Of a stretch of DNA of 64,000 nt, positions 13,601 through 22,844 are shown one piece after another (the first letter of the stretch is position 1; every line of letters starts with the position of its first letter). The position numbers and the translations under genes were made by a program. The DNA is taken from assembly GCA_029216955.1 (NCBI GenBank), contig JANAVB010033216.1, forward strand, positions 10,472,408 through 10,536,407. Reading direction: 5' to 3'. Under the pieces are notes generated by a model. It saw only the letters and a program-made list of their open reading frames with translations, had not been told where the DNA came from and searched no databases. This DNA is from Iris pallida. Its lineage: Eukaryota > Streptophyta > Magnoliopsida > Asparagales > Iridaceae.

Positions 13601-14078
13601 TCTATTGCCTGCAGTTTTACATTTCATTTCTGGTTCCGTAGTTTCATTTTTAGTTATGGTATTCTAGTTTCACCTTGTATTCTGTACTACAGATTACATT
13701 GTATATTGTTCTTGTCGGGATTGTACTTTGCTCTTTTTCTGACAGGATACGTTGTAGGTGAGCTTGGGGCCACATGGAGCATGTGATTGCATTGGATATT
13801 GCAGCTTTTATTTTATTTATTTTCTGAAGATTGTATTTTGGATATTCATTATTATATATTTATTTTATTTGACCGGATTTGTCTTCGGCTGATTTTGTAC
13901 TAAAATGACTTGATGGATATTGGTGATCATTTTGGGAACGTTATAAAAGCTGTATTTGTTTACCTTACATTGTGACTTGGAGTTTTCCTTAGTATTGTAT
14001 AGCTTACTTCGTCGTGTCCATCGACGAAGGTTGGGCGTGTCCGACTCATATCCAATTATTCGGGAGCGGGTCGTGACA
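10653..14078 (+). mobile_element. L1 3' LTR (3.4 kb)
   Basis: A near copy of 5689-9107, starting TGTAACTCCC and ending TCGTGACA at 14078, followed by the CCAAT duplication. Scattered substitutions and small indels separate it from the 5' copy. Confidence 0.92.
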
Positions 14079-15068
14079 CCAATAATCGGAAAGCCCTTTT
14101 TACTATATGTCCGTGCTATGGACCATTCCCTTGGTGCCCTATTAGCTCAGAAGAATGAAGGAGGCCATGAACAAGAATTCTACTACCTCAGCCATATGAT
14201 GGTGGGTACCGAGCACAGATACACACCTGTGGAAAAGGAATGTCTTGTACTGGTATTTGCTATCTAGAAGACATGCCACTATGTGTCTGTACAGACTATC
14301 TACATCATATCTAAAGTCAATCCTCTCAGAATACTCATGACTAAACCGGGTTTTATTAATTTTCGTTTAGCTACATGGGCAATGCTGTTGACTCCATACG
14401 ATATGTTGTTCATTCCTAAGAAGGCAGTAAAAGGCCAAGCATTAGCTGATTTTCTAGCAGCTCATCCAGTGCCAGAATCTTCCAAACTCTACGATAAAAT
14501 CTCCGATGAAGTAGTAGAGTCTAACACCGCAACTGAGGAAATCCCCATTTGGCGAATGTTCTTTGACGGTGTATCAAGAACAGGACCTAAAGGAAATATC
14601 GTGGCCGGAGTAGGCATCGTGCTTGTGTCACCCGACCATCTGGTTATACATCGTGCATATTCTCTCGTGGAACCTTGCACCAACAACGTGGTCGAATATA
14701 ATGCCCTATTGATCGTCCTGCAACTGGAAAGACAACTGGGAGTTGACTATCTAGAAGCTTACGACGATTCTAAGCTAATAGTTAGTCAGGTCCGAGGGGA
14801 TTATAAAGTTTGTCACGAAGATCTCATCCCATATCACAAAGCGACAATTAAATAGGCTTCTACTTTCGTTGGATTCTTCATCGAGTACGTGCCTCGATTA
14901 CAGAATATAGAAGCAAATGCTTTAGTTGGTCTCGCTGCTTCCTTGACCGTTCCTACTAATACTCAGCAGTCGATCACAGTATCTGGTCAAGAACTATTCT
15001 GTGTGAAAGATGCCCTGCATATTTATAACAGTTACACAACAGAAACAAACGTCGATGTTAAAGATTAG
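14079..15068 (+). pseudogene. Tat-1 RNase H plus second (archaeal-type) RNase H, broken
   Basis: The first domain is the usual gypsy RNase H (YVRAMDHSLGALLAQ, then PVEKECLVLVFAI, stop at about 14265). The second, from about 14545, has the dual-RNase H signature of Tat elements: FFDGVSR (Asp), NNVVEYNALL (Glu) and DDSKLIVSQ (Asp), then FFIEYVPRLQNIEANALVGL, where the usual final Asp of EADAL is Asn. Stops are at 14853-14855 and 15066-15068. The latter TAG lies exactly at the RNase H/integrase boundary, where Tat-3 has one too. These domains remove the RNA template strand during reverse transcription. Confidence 0.85.
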
Positions 15069-16321
15069 AGATTTCCTTTCATAGACTACGCTGTCTATGG
15101 AATCCTCCCTGAGGACCCAAAAGAAGCAGTATCTGTCCAAAGGCGATCCCTCAGATTTTACTATGATACAACTACCAAAATGCTGTATAGACGCTCTTAC
15201 GACGGGCTACTATTACGATGTTTATCAGATACAGAAGCCAAACATACACTCCGGGAGGCTCACGACAGAGTTTGTGGTGCACATCAACCAGGCCCCAAAT
15301 TACAAGATCGCCTCAGACGAATGGGTTATTATTGGCCCATGATGATAGCAGATGTTGTTAAATATGCAAAGAAGTGTAGGGCTTGTCAGTTCCACGCCAA
15401 CTTCATTTATCAACCTTCGGAGTTTCTACACTCGATGACAGCATCTTGGCCTTTTGAACCCCGGGGTAAGGACGTCATAGGCCCAATCAGCCTGTCATCT
15501 TCCAGAGGACATCGGTTCATCCTAGCTATAACCGATTACTTCTCCAAATAGGTGAAAGCTATACCGATCACCGAAGTGAAGACGTCGAACGTGATCAGTT
15601 TCATCAAACATCATGTTATCTATCGCTTCGGCCTACCTTGCAGGATCATCTATAATAATGGTCCATAATTCGCGAGCCTTGCATTCTATCGGTTATGCGA
15701 TATGAATTGAATCCAAAATGTAGCCTCTACTGCCTACAATCCAGCGACTAATGGGTTAGCAGAAGCCTTCAATAAAACCATCATTAAACTTCTCAAGAAG
15801 TTCATGTCTTCAAACAAGCACGATTGGAATGAGAAGCTCGGCGAATGTCTCTGGGCCTATCGTACAACGGTCCGGACTCCAACAGGCAGTACGCCATTCT
15901 CTCTGGTTTATGAGAGCGAAGCAGTTCTTCCCCTAGAAAGCCAGATTCCCTTCTTCGAGTAGCCTTAGCCAGTGAGTTGACTACCGAAGAAAGTTACCGT
16001 CTGCGACTACAGGAGCTCGAAGCACTAGACGAAAAACGCTTATTAGCTCAGCAGTGTATTGAGCTATACCAAGCACGCCTTTCCAAAGCCTTCAATAAAA
16101 AGGTAAAGGAAAGAATCTTCCAAGTTGGTGATCTAGTCTTAGCAGTGAGAAGACCAATGGTCATGACGCACAAGACAAAAGGAAAATTTTAGCCTAAATG
16201 GGAAGGTCCTTTCGTTATAGAATCAGTGCATTCTAACGGTGCGTATCGACTAACCAAGCCTGATGGTGACTTGCTCATGATGCCTATCAACGACAAGTTC
16301 CTAAAGAAATATTATGTGTAA
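15069..16321 (+). pseudogene. Tat-1 integrase, broken
   Basis: Integrase inserts the cDNA copy into chromosomes. The zinc-binding N-terminus is visible: REAHDRVCGAHQ followed by CRACQFHA gives an H-H-C-C set. The catalytic core keeps the first Asp (KDVIGPI) and the Glu (TNGLAEAFNKT), but the middle HDNGPQF motif reads YNNGP followed by a stop, so the second catalytic Asp is lost. Stops lie at about 15550 and 15667. A frame change near 15950 leads into the C-terminal region (FQVGDLVLAVRRP, PKWEGPFVI, KFLKKYYV), ending in TAA at 16319-16321. The Tat-4 integrase at 45803-46851 is the closest relative in the window. Confidence 0.88.
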
Positions 16322-17008
16322 CAGCGTTCACATATACCCGGTTTTAATCATGTAAATATGCAGTGCAATGTTTATATGATTCAAAAAATCATCTAACTAT
16401 TATTCGTATTTCAAGAGTCTTGAATACGCCATGGATAATAGGTCCTCTAAAAATATTCCCCAGTGGAATCATTTCCGTTTTTGACTCTGCCAAAACTCGG
16501 TTTGACAAAAACAAGTCACGTTCCTATTACCTCTGAATTATTTTTCGATAATTATTTCCCTAGTGGGATGATTAAGAAATATTTTGCTACGTTCATATAA
16601 CCTCTGAGCAAAGCATTCATCAAGGATAATCACTTCCATATTACCTCTGAATTATTCACTCCTACCTAATGTTATATATCCTTCCACGTCCATATTACCT
16701 CTGGTCAGATATAGAACATCCTTTGCTATTATGTCCATATTACCTCTATTAGCAGCTTCTTTCAACTTATTATCTATATTCAAGAACCCTGAATATAAAA
16801 CGGATAATAAGTCCACATCAAATTCCCCAGCGGAATACCCACCATAAAAATCTTTACTACGTCCACATTACCTCTAGTTCTAATATTTCATAAATTTTGA
16901 AAGCCAAAAGATTCTTTATTTAAACGTCTATCAGAAGACGGAGAAAAAGATACAAGAGTCTTGACGACTAAAAAAGAAATAGTTACAAATAAAAATCTAA
17001 GGAATACA
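16322..17008. repeat. Tat-1 convergent intergenic region with TTACCTCTG motif repeats
   Basis: This lies between the integrase stop and the 3' end of the antisense gene, so transcripts from both strands converge here. No reading frame is supported. The short motif TATTACCTCTG, often preceded by ACGTCC, recurs irregularly near 16520, 16600, 16640, 16690, 16735 and 16865. The complementary motif (CAGAGGTAATATGGACGTG) occurs in the same position in Tat-4 (45250-45560). CCCCAGTGGAAT-type segments also repeat (16457, 16560, 16825). A role in 3'-end formation or insulation is only inference. Confidence 0.6.
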
Positions 17009-20000
17009 TAATCGATTGATATCATCCCTTAGAGCCGCAATTTCAGCTTCGAACTTCACGGTAGCACAGCGGCGCGCCTCTTCTTGACGAGCAGCTTCAT
17101 CCTGGAAGGGGATCAGATTCATGTGCTCTCTCTCCAACTTCACCAGCTATTCTTTTAAGTGGTCGGAAGTTGTGGCGGTCATGGCAGCCTGAGCCAAATA
17201 GTTCTTCTGTTCAGACGTCGCTGTCCTCAAGCTGGCCTCCAATTGAGCAATCTCACTCTGGATCCGCATAATGTGATTATATTTCTCGATAATCTACGCA
17301 GCCAGCTCATTCTTCAAAGCAGCATGTGCCTCACTCGCAGCGTTGAACTGCTCATACTGATCAGCCAACTCACTGATCTCTTGAGCGAGGGCATCCATCC
17401 TTGCCTGGAAAGTAGGCTCCTCCTCCGCGAGAGCCGTGATCAAAGCTTCGTCTTCTGCAGGAACAGTGACGTCGGGCTCCGTTGTTTGGCATCCTAGAAT
17501 CTGGCCACCTGACCCTCCAGATCATTCAGAACCCTCCTTAGAGCATTAGCCCGCTCTTCATAGCCGACGATGCTCTCAAGAGCCGCCACTTGGCATTCAG
17601 CAACAGCCTTCACAGGGCCAAAGGCGGCGTTTCGATTCAGAACTCTAGGAAGCTTTACTTTCAGGCCAGAATAGAAAGCTTTGACGACTTCCTGGGCCAT
17701 CTCGTCATCTTCGGTGGAGGTCGTCGTAGAGGAAGCTTGCGGAGGTTCTTCCGCTCCAGAAAGAGATGCCTGACAAGAAGCCAAACCTGACAAAGAAAAT
17801 AATATATGTATCAGTAACCAAAAAAGAGGAGTGCAAAAGAGTTATAATTTTGTATCTTCGGCATGTTCAGTGCCAACTTGGGCTAAGTCATCAATCTTAG
17901 CTTCAGGAAAACCGAGAGCAGGCCCAGGCTGTTCAAGAAGAACAATATCAAGGCCTCGAGCAACATCAGGCTGGCTATCTTCCATGACCCCAGCTGGACC
18001 GGAAGCAGATTCTGCAACAGCCCCCTCAGTAGGCTGTTCAACCTCTCCTTCTATAGCCAATACCGGCTCACTAACAGCTTCATCTATACCAGCAAATTTA
18101 GAGAAGCTAGGGACAACCTCTGTTTCTCCCCCAATGCCTTGGGCTATCTTTACGAGTGGTTCCTTCTCTACAAGGGAATATACAATCATGGTCAGCCTCA
18201 CCAGGAGCACGCAAAATCGAAGTCGAAAAATCTCATCCGAAGAGAGGCACAAAGATAACGTAGAGGATGAGCCGATTGGACTTGATTCTCGTCCAAATCT
18301 TTCATTATGGCCCCGATTTCAGACGTCGCCCCCAAGGAGATATCGAAAGAAGGACTGGCGTTCTGGTCGCCACCATAATTCGGGCATTCGCCCTGAACAT
18401 CCTTTGATTCAGCCTCCTTGACTGGGGAAGGCTGAACGTCATCTGTCGGTCGAGGACAAGAAGGGGACACTGTTGTCACGTCCACTTCCTCAGATGAGGA
18501 GGCACCTGCCTCAGTTGCAACTTCAGGGTCCTGTGCAAAGGACAAACGCAAGGGTGAGAAAGCTTCTAATGGCTTGACTAAAATGGCTATGGTGTCTAGA
18601 AAGGGATCTACCTCCCGAATGGTAACGGCCTGCGACGCCGTCTGCCGAGAAGATCGTCTGGGAGGTGGCGAGCCGACACTCACGTCTGCGACCTTCTTTC
18701 TCCTTTGGAAAACATCAACCTTCTTCCTTTTGGACCATAGAACTAGCTCAGTGGAAGCTTTCCTCTTATGAGGAATGTTATAAAGAGGTTCTTCAGTATC
18801 CTCTCTCCGAGGCTCTGCAACAATAGGCTCCTCAAGAACAACTCTCTGCTATGGCACTGCAGCCAGCTCAACTGTGGGTGCGGCGCCTTCCCTTCTGTAA
18901 ATCCCCATTGTGCACTCGTCCTATATCAGCAAGAGTAGGGGCAAGCCTAGTCCACGATATTAAACTATGCTCACCGTTATACCAAGAATGAAGGGTATTG
19001 ACCTGAATATAGAACTTGGCAGCAGCAAAGAGCATGTGGGTGTCAAGCTTATCTTCTGGCAAGGTAAAAACTACCCCCGTACATCCTACGTTATAGTAGC
19101 CCCATGCACGTGCCCCATCGATCAAACTCCCTATCGACTGTAGATGAGGGCTGGGATTGCCTAAGAGAAGTTGGCTGTAGCCGAATTGCCATGTAAAGCG
19201 ACTCGGCAAATAAGGTTTCAGGAAAGTATGATTCCTATTTCTGAACACCAGATGGGAAGGCCTGATGGACTGGAGCCAACGAAATGCCCCAATAGGAAGG
19301 CTAGTAGTGAGTGCTCCCTCATCTACTAGGGTGTCTCCTGTACGGCCACTACCAGACGGAGGCGACACTCTGAAGAATTCATAGTTCTGCAGAAAACTCA
19401 AAGCCTTCCTACAAACAGGCACCCCTGTAACGGTCCAATCCACATCTTTAAATCTTCGAAGAAAGGCATCCCCCGCCAAAGAGTCTACCATCAGCCCGAC
19501 ATTCATCAATCTGGGACAATGCAGCACCAGCCATCCCATTAGATAATGAAATGGAAACTCAGTCCTAGCAAAATCCTTTCTGCTATCGGGTGTTATCGCA
19601 TTCACAATAAAGTGTCGCAAACCCCGTTGGATGGCGCAGACCATCGCTGGAAGCAGAGCAAGTTGGCATCCAAAGGCCAGCTTTACAGTCGAAAGTATCA
19701 TACCCCGACTTATTCTTTCAATAGACCCAGAACCACCAGGGACTACACAATCATGAAGCCATATCATCAGAAAAGCGGCTAGCACCGCCTTTTCTGACAG
19801 CTTAAACTCGGTCTGCCTGAAGAAATGATAAACCGGGAAGTTCCCCTCAGGATCATCACTATCTTCGGCGTCTACAGCCTCGTGATCTGCTATCAACTGC
19901 TCTATCTCAAATTTCGTCGATGGCTTGCGAGACGAGGAAGAGACTGGGCCATCCTCTTCTTCTCTGGTGAAGATGTAGTTGGTCCAGGCCCTCGTATGGG

Positions 20001-21491
20001 GAAGTGACCCCTCAGTCTTATCCTTTTTCGTGATCTGGTGACAAATAAAAAGGTGACAGAGTAACTCTTTGTACACCTCCATCATCTCAGAGTTCTCTCT
20101 CTCCAAATCCAGGAGCCTCGCATCACAGGGGACGTATTCTGTGTATGGCTCCGTCCCCCAGAGAAGTTTGGATATCGCCTGCATCTCGTGAAGAGCCAAA
20201 CCCATCTTTCCACTTGGAGTGAAGAAGGTACACGTGTGATGGTTGTATAACTCTGCCAAAGAGACAAACATTGGCCAGTTAACCTTAATGCCATATTGGA
20301 TGGCTCTAACGGCACAAAAAAGACCGACAGCTTTTAGGGTGGCCTCGTAAGTCGAGAGCACCCATCTAGTAAGGTCGCCCCAGAATGGGACAGAATATCT
20401 CCAACCTTCCATCCGTAGCTTCCCTCCCGGATACGACTCCTTCTTTGACAGCATCAAGTTGGAGAGAGTCTCAGCAGCGTAAGGGTGAAGATCAATCGGG
20501 ACATCGTTCATTATGACCCCAGGATGCAGCCCCCTCATGGAGTAGGACATAGAGCCCATGACACACTTGAAAGTGTCCTTCTTTCGGTCACCAGAGTTAA
20601 ATTGGATCCTGCCAAAAACAACCCCATGCAGTTCAGGGGTCAAGTCCCATTTCATCTGCCTCTGTATAGCCAGATCAGTAAACGCCAACAGAGGATATTG
20701 ACGCTTCATCGATGGCAACCATATTCTTTGGTTATTTAACTTAACTACCAGAGGGTATTCTAGACATATCGTCTCGTCATCCTCGAATCCCACACTATCA
20801 CCAAATAGGAAGTACGACTTTTTGAAACGATATACCCCTCCAAGCAAAAGCTTCTCGTCGTTAATCATCTGCTTCAGGAAGGTCTTATCGTATTCAAGTA
20901 TGGCGATCGTCCGTTCCGTAGGCTGGTCATGACTGATCTTGGCCTGAACATTACGGACCATGTTGGTTATGTGGCTTGTGTCGAGGACTTGGCAAGCAGA
21001 GCCGAAATGGATTCCACCAAGTTTCGGGACAAACATGTTAACTGCAGGGATGGAAGAGAAAGTCAGACTCAGAATCTGCAAAAAAACTAAGTATTGGAGG
21101 AATCCTATGCGCCCAAAGAGCTATGCGCCAAAAGGGCCATGCGCCCAAAATAAAATGTGGGCGCATAACATACAGCAGTATGTGGGCACATAACATACAG
21201 CAACATATGGGCGCATTACATATAGCAACATGTGGGTGCATAACACACCACAGTATGGGCGCATGCTTCTGTCGGTACAAATAAATGCTCACAGAAACAT
21301 GTTGCCTTGGGCACATGCGCCCAGACAGAGGAAAAGTCTGAGCGTCGTAAATTAACGCTCAAGACTTTGTTTTGAGGCGTAGCCTCACCCAGGATCGGGT
21401 CTTGGACTGACGAGGACGCTGTCACAGGAGGAGAGCCACTCGGTGCAGCCCCCTTATCCTTCGCAGATCTCTTGGCGGCCTTGGGAGACAT
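17009..21491 (-). CDS. Tat-1 antisense spliced gene: PMD-like nuclear protein with C-terminal coiled coil
   Basis: Exon 1 (21491-21389) starts MSPKAAKRSAKDK and ends in the donor G|GTGAGG. Intron 1 (21388-21042) carries the family motif. Exon 2 starts at 21041 after TGCAG, phase 1, as in Tat-3 and Tat-4. It stays open to 18868, over 700 codons without a stop. It contains FFTPSGKMGLALHEM (about 20190-20235) and GSIERISRGM (about 19700-19735), both conserved in the other two copies. The pattern resembles the aminotransferase-like plant mobile domain. Basic clusters (KRKKVDVFQRRKK, about 18690-18735) look like a nuclear signal, and a coiled coil runs to the stop near 17010. A frame change near 18890 and a few stops damage the C-terminal half, whose exact introns are unresolved. 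Extra antisense genes are known in Tat elements. The function here is unknown. Confidence 0.65.
21042..21388 (-). repeat. Intron 1 of the Tat-1 antisense gene, filled with ATGCGCCCA motifs
   Basis: The 347-bp intron runs from GTGAGG to TGCAG on the minus strand. Between about 21105 and 21330 it holds at least nine exact or near copies of ATGCGCCCA or its complement TGGGCGCAT, in both orientations, often joined to AACATACAGCA. The flanking exons have none. The same intron in Tat-3 and Tat-4 is likewise filled, but with the ATGCGGCTC-like motif. Confidence 0.75.
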
Positions 21492-21574
21492 GGTTCATGC
21501 AAAGAAGAGATGAAAAGTCTTTTTGAAAGGTTTGAAGGAAAATAGAGTAATGAATCTTCTCTCTCTTCAAAGCC

Positions 21575-21582
21575 TATTTATA
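21575..21582 (-). promoter_or_regulatory. TATA box of the Tat-1 antisense gene
   Basis: The minus strand reads CCTATAAATAGG here, about 85 bases upstream of the exon 1 ATG. It is followed by a GAGAGAGA-rich leader. TATAAATA is found at the matching place in Tat-3 (57913-57920) and Tat-4 (39533-39540), which supports an independent promoter. Confidence 0.7.
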
Positions 21583-21599
21583 GGCACGGGCTAGCACTA

Positions 21600-21930
21600 T
21601 GCATCCACTACTCCTATGCGCCTATGCGCCTACCGTGTACTATGCGCCCACTATGACTTATGCGCTCACATGAAGACCCAGTCTCTTGTACATTATGCGA
21701 CTGCCACTTACTGACATGAACAACGCATGAAGGATGGACCTCTTCAAATTCTACTCCGATGAATCTGTCAGTTCAAATTTTCGAGGAAGATCTCAACAGC
21801 CATCTCTCTGACAGTCTGGCCAAACTCTATGCACCCAAAGGGAGAGCTACACTATGCGTCCACTGCATCACGAGAAGACGGTCCATGCTTCTTTCAAAGT
21901 ATTTCGAACTCGTTCAAGTATCAAAAACTT
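21600..21930. repeat. Motif array upstream of the Tat-1 antisense promoter
   Basis: Copies and variants of ATGCGCCCA cluster at about 21615-21670 (ATGCGCCT twice, ATGCGCCCA, ATGCGCTCA) and 21828-21860. No coding sequence is supported. This is the segment between the antisense TATA box and the polypurine tract. Confidence 0.6.
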
Positions 21931-21942
21931 TAAAGGGGGTCT
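21931..21942 (+). other. Tat-1 polypurine tract
   Basis: TAAAGGGGGTCT sits directly before the 3' LTR start. Tat-3 has GAAGGGGGTCT in the same position. This is the plus-strand DNA priming site. Confidence 0.8.
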
Positions 21943-22715
21943 TGTGGAAGCATAAAAATTTCAGCAGTCTTGACAATAATGCGCCCAAGCCAGAGAAGTC
22001 ATATACGCCCAATCCAGAGAAATCATATGCGCCCAAGTCACCAGAGCGAGTCATAAGCGCCCAAGTCACCAGAGCGAGCTATGAGCCCAAGTCACCAGAG
22101 CAAGCTATGCGCCCATACGCCCACTCTAGGCTCCTCCAGAAGGGGGCGTATAGCCTTGTTTCAGGCTATGCGTCCAAGTTAGAACAACCTTTGACTCGGT
22201 CAAGCCCACGATCAATCGTACACCGAAGCATATGACCACGTCAGTCTCCATGAGCAGCCATGCACTGAAGCATGCAGCCACGTCAACCCCACGATCACGT
22301 AGTCTTCATGCGCCTGCACTCTATGCGCCCAAAGCAGGACCATTCGCCCATATGAAAATCGGTATATTTTCTCATGTGGGCGCATAACATCATTCCAGCA
22401 CGGAAACGACTATAAAAAGGGGTCTCATACCTCTTCAAAGCACAGAACATAGAGCATTTTCAAGAGCCAAATTGCTACACTTCTTGCCAGTGAGCCGAGA
22501 GTTAGCAATTTTATTAGGTTTTCTTCTATTTTTGTAATCGGAGTGTCAACGGAGTAAAGGAACAACTGTCGCTCGATCTCCATCGTCCCATTCCCCAGAA
22601 TTCTTTTTGTACTCGGGGATCCTCAGCACAGGATCTCTTAGGCGTACTCAATTTGTGGTGCCTTATGCCAATAAGAAAAGATAGCGTTTATTCTTCTTTT
22701 TTGTGTGTGTCCACA
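21943..22715 (+). mobile_element. Tat-1 3' LTR
   Basis: It begins TGTGGAAGCATAAAA, close to the TGTAGAAGCATGAAAA start of the Tat-3 LTR. U3 carries many ATGCGCCCA-type motifs (21980-22150 and 22310-22385), a TATA box at 22411 and a T-rich end. The end is placed at CCACA (22711-22715) by analogy with the CAAACA end of Tat-3, because matching L2 LTR sequence resumes at GTGCCGGG. The end is uncertain by about 30 bases. Confidence 0.7.
22411..22418 (+). promoter_or_regulatory. TATA box of the Tat-1 LTR
   Basis: TATAAAAA lies about 470 bases into the LTR, downstream of the motif-rich U3. It would drive the sense gag-pol transcript. Confidence 0.6.
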
Positions 22716-22844
22716 GTGCCGGGTTTGTGCATGGGGCATGGAAAGTCCGGCTAGATGGGGTGAGCCTATGGTGGCGATGATGGTGGTTCTGGAGGTGCCA
22801 GGAAAACACAGAGGTGAGGTCGGGTTGCTGCGGGTTATGCTAGA
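22716..22844 (-). mobile_element. L2-a 3' LTR, fragment left of the solo LTR
   Basis: It aligns with 33445-33572 of the L2-a 5' LTR (shared GTGCCGGGTTTGTGCA, GGTGAGCCTATGGTGGC, TGCGGGTTATGCTAG). It ends at the CTAGA target copy (22840-22844). Confidence 0.85.

Larger units (their letters stand above)
5689..14078 (+). mobile_element. L1: large-LTR non-autonomous retrotransposon (LARD-like)
   Basis: Two long direct repeats (5689-9107 and 10653-14078) flank 1.5 kb of non-coding DNA. Both begin TGTAACTCCCTAAAC and end GGTCGTGACA. Target duplications CCAAT lie at 5684-5688 and 14079-14083. The polypurine region carries the AATTTCGAGGACGAAATT block common before the 3' LTR of plant chromoviruses (Tekay/Del type). 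No gag or pol remains, so the element must be moved by another element's enzymes. The two LTRs are very similar by eye, with scattered substitutions and small indels, so the insertion is fairly recent. Confidence 0.92.
1..22715 (+). mobile_element. Tat-1: Tat/Ogre-lineage Ty3/gypsy retrotransposon, 5' LTR off window, interrupted by L1
   Basis: The order seen is gag leader, gag, aspartic protease, reverse transcriptase, RNase H, a second RNase H-like domain, integrase, a convergent antisense gene, polypurine tract and 3' LTR. The second RNase H and the antisense gene after integrase are known traits of the Tat lineage. The copy is decayed, with many stops and several frame changes in gag-pol. 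L1 (5689-14078) splits the RT/RNase H junction, and removing it restores an uninterrupted Tat frame. The right limit is taken as the CA at 22714-22715. From about 22716 the sequence matches the large LTR at 33445-33572, so Tat-1 probably inserted into that LTR, and the missing half of it should lie left of this window. The exact right limit is uncertain by about 30 bases because the junction is T-rich. Confidence 0.85.

Noticed and set aside
22680..22716. Deletion as the cause of the truncated L2-a LTR
   Set aside because: Insertion of Tat-1 explains the break more simply, since a Tat LTR end is expected exactly there. Deletion remains possible and is listed as the refuting outcome in the findings.
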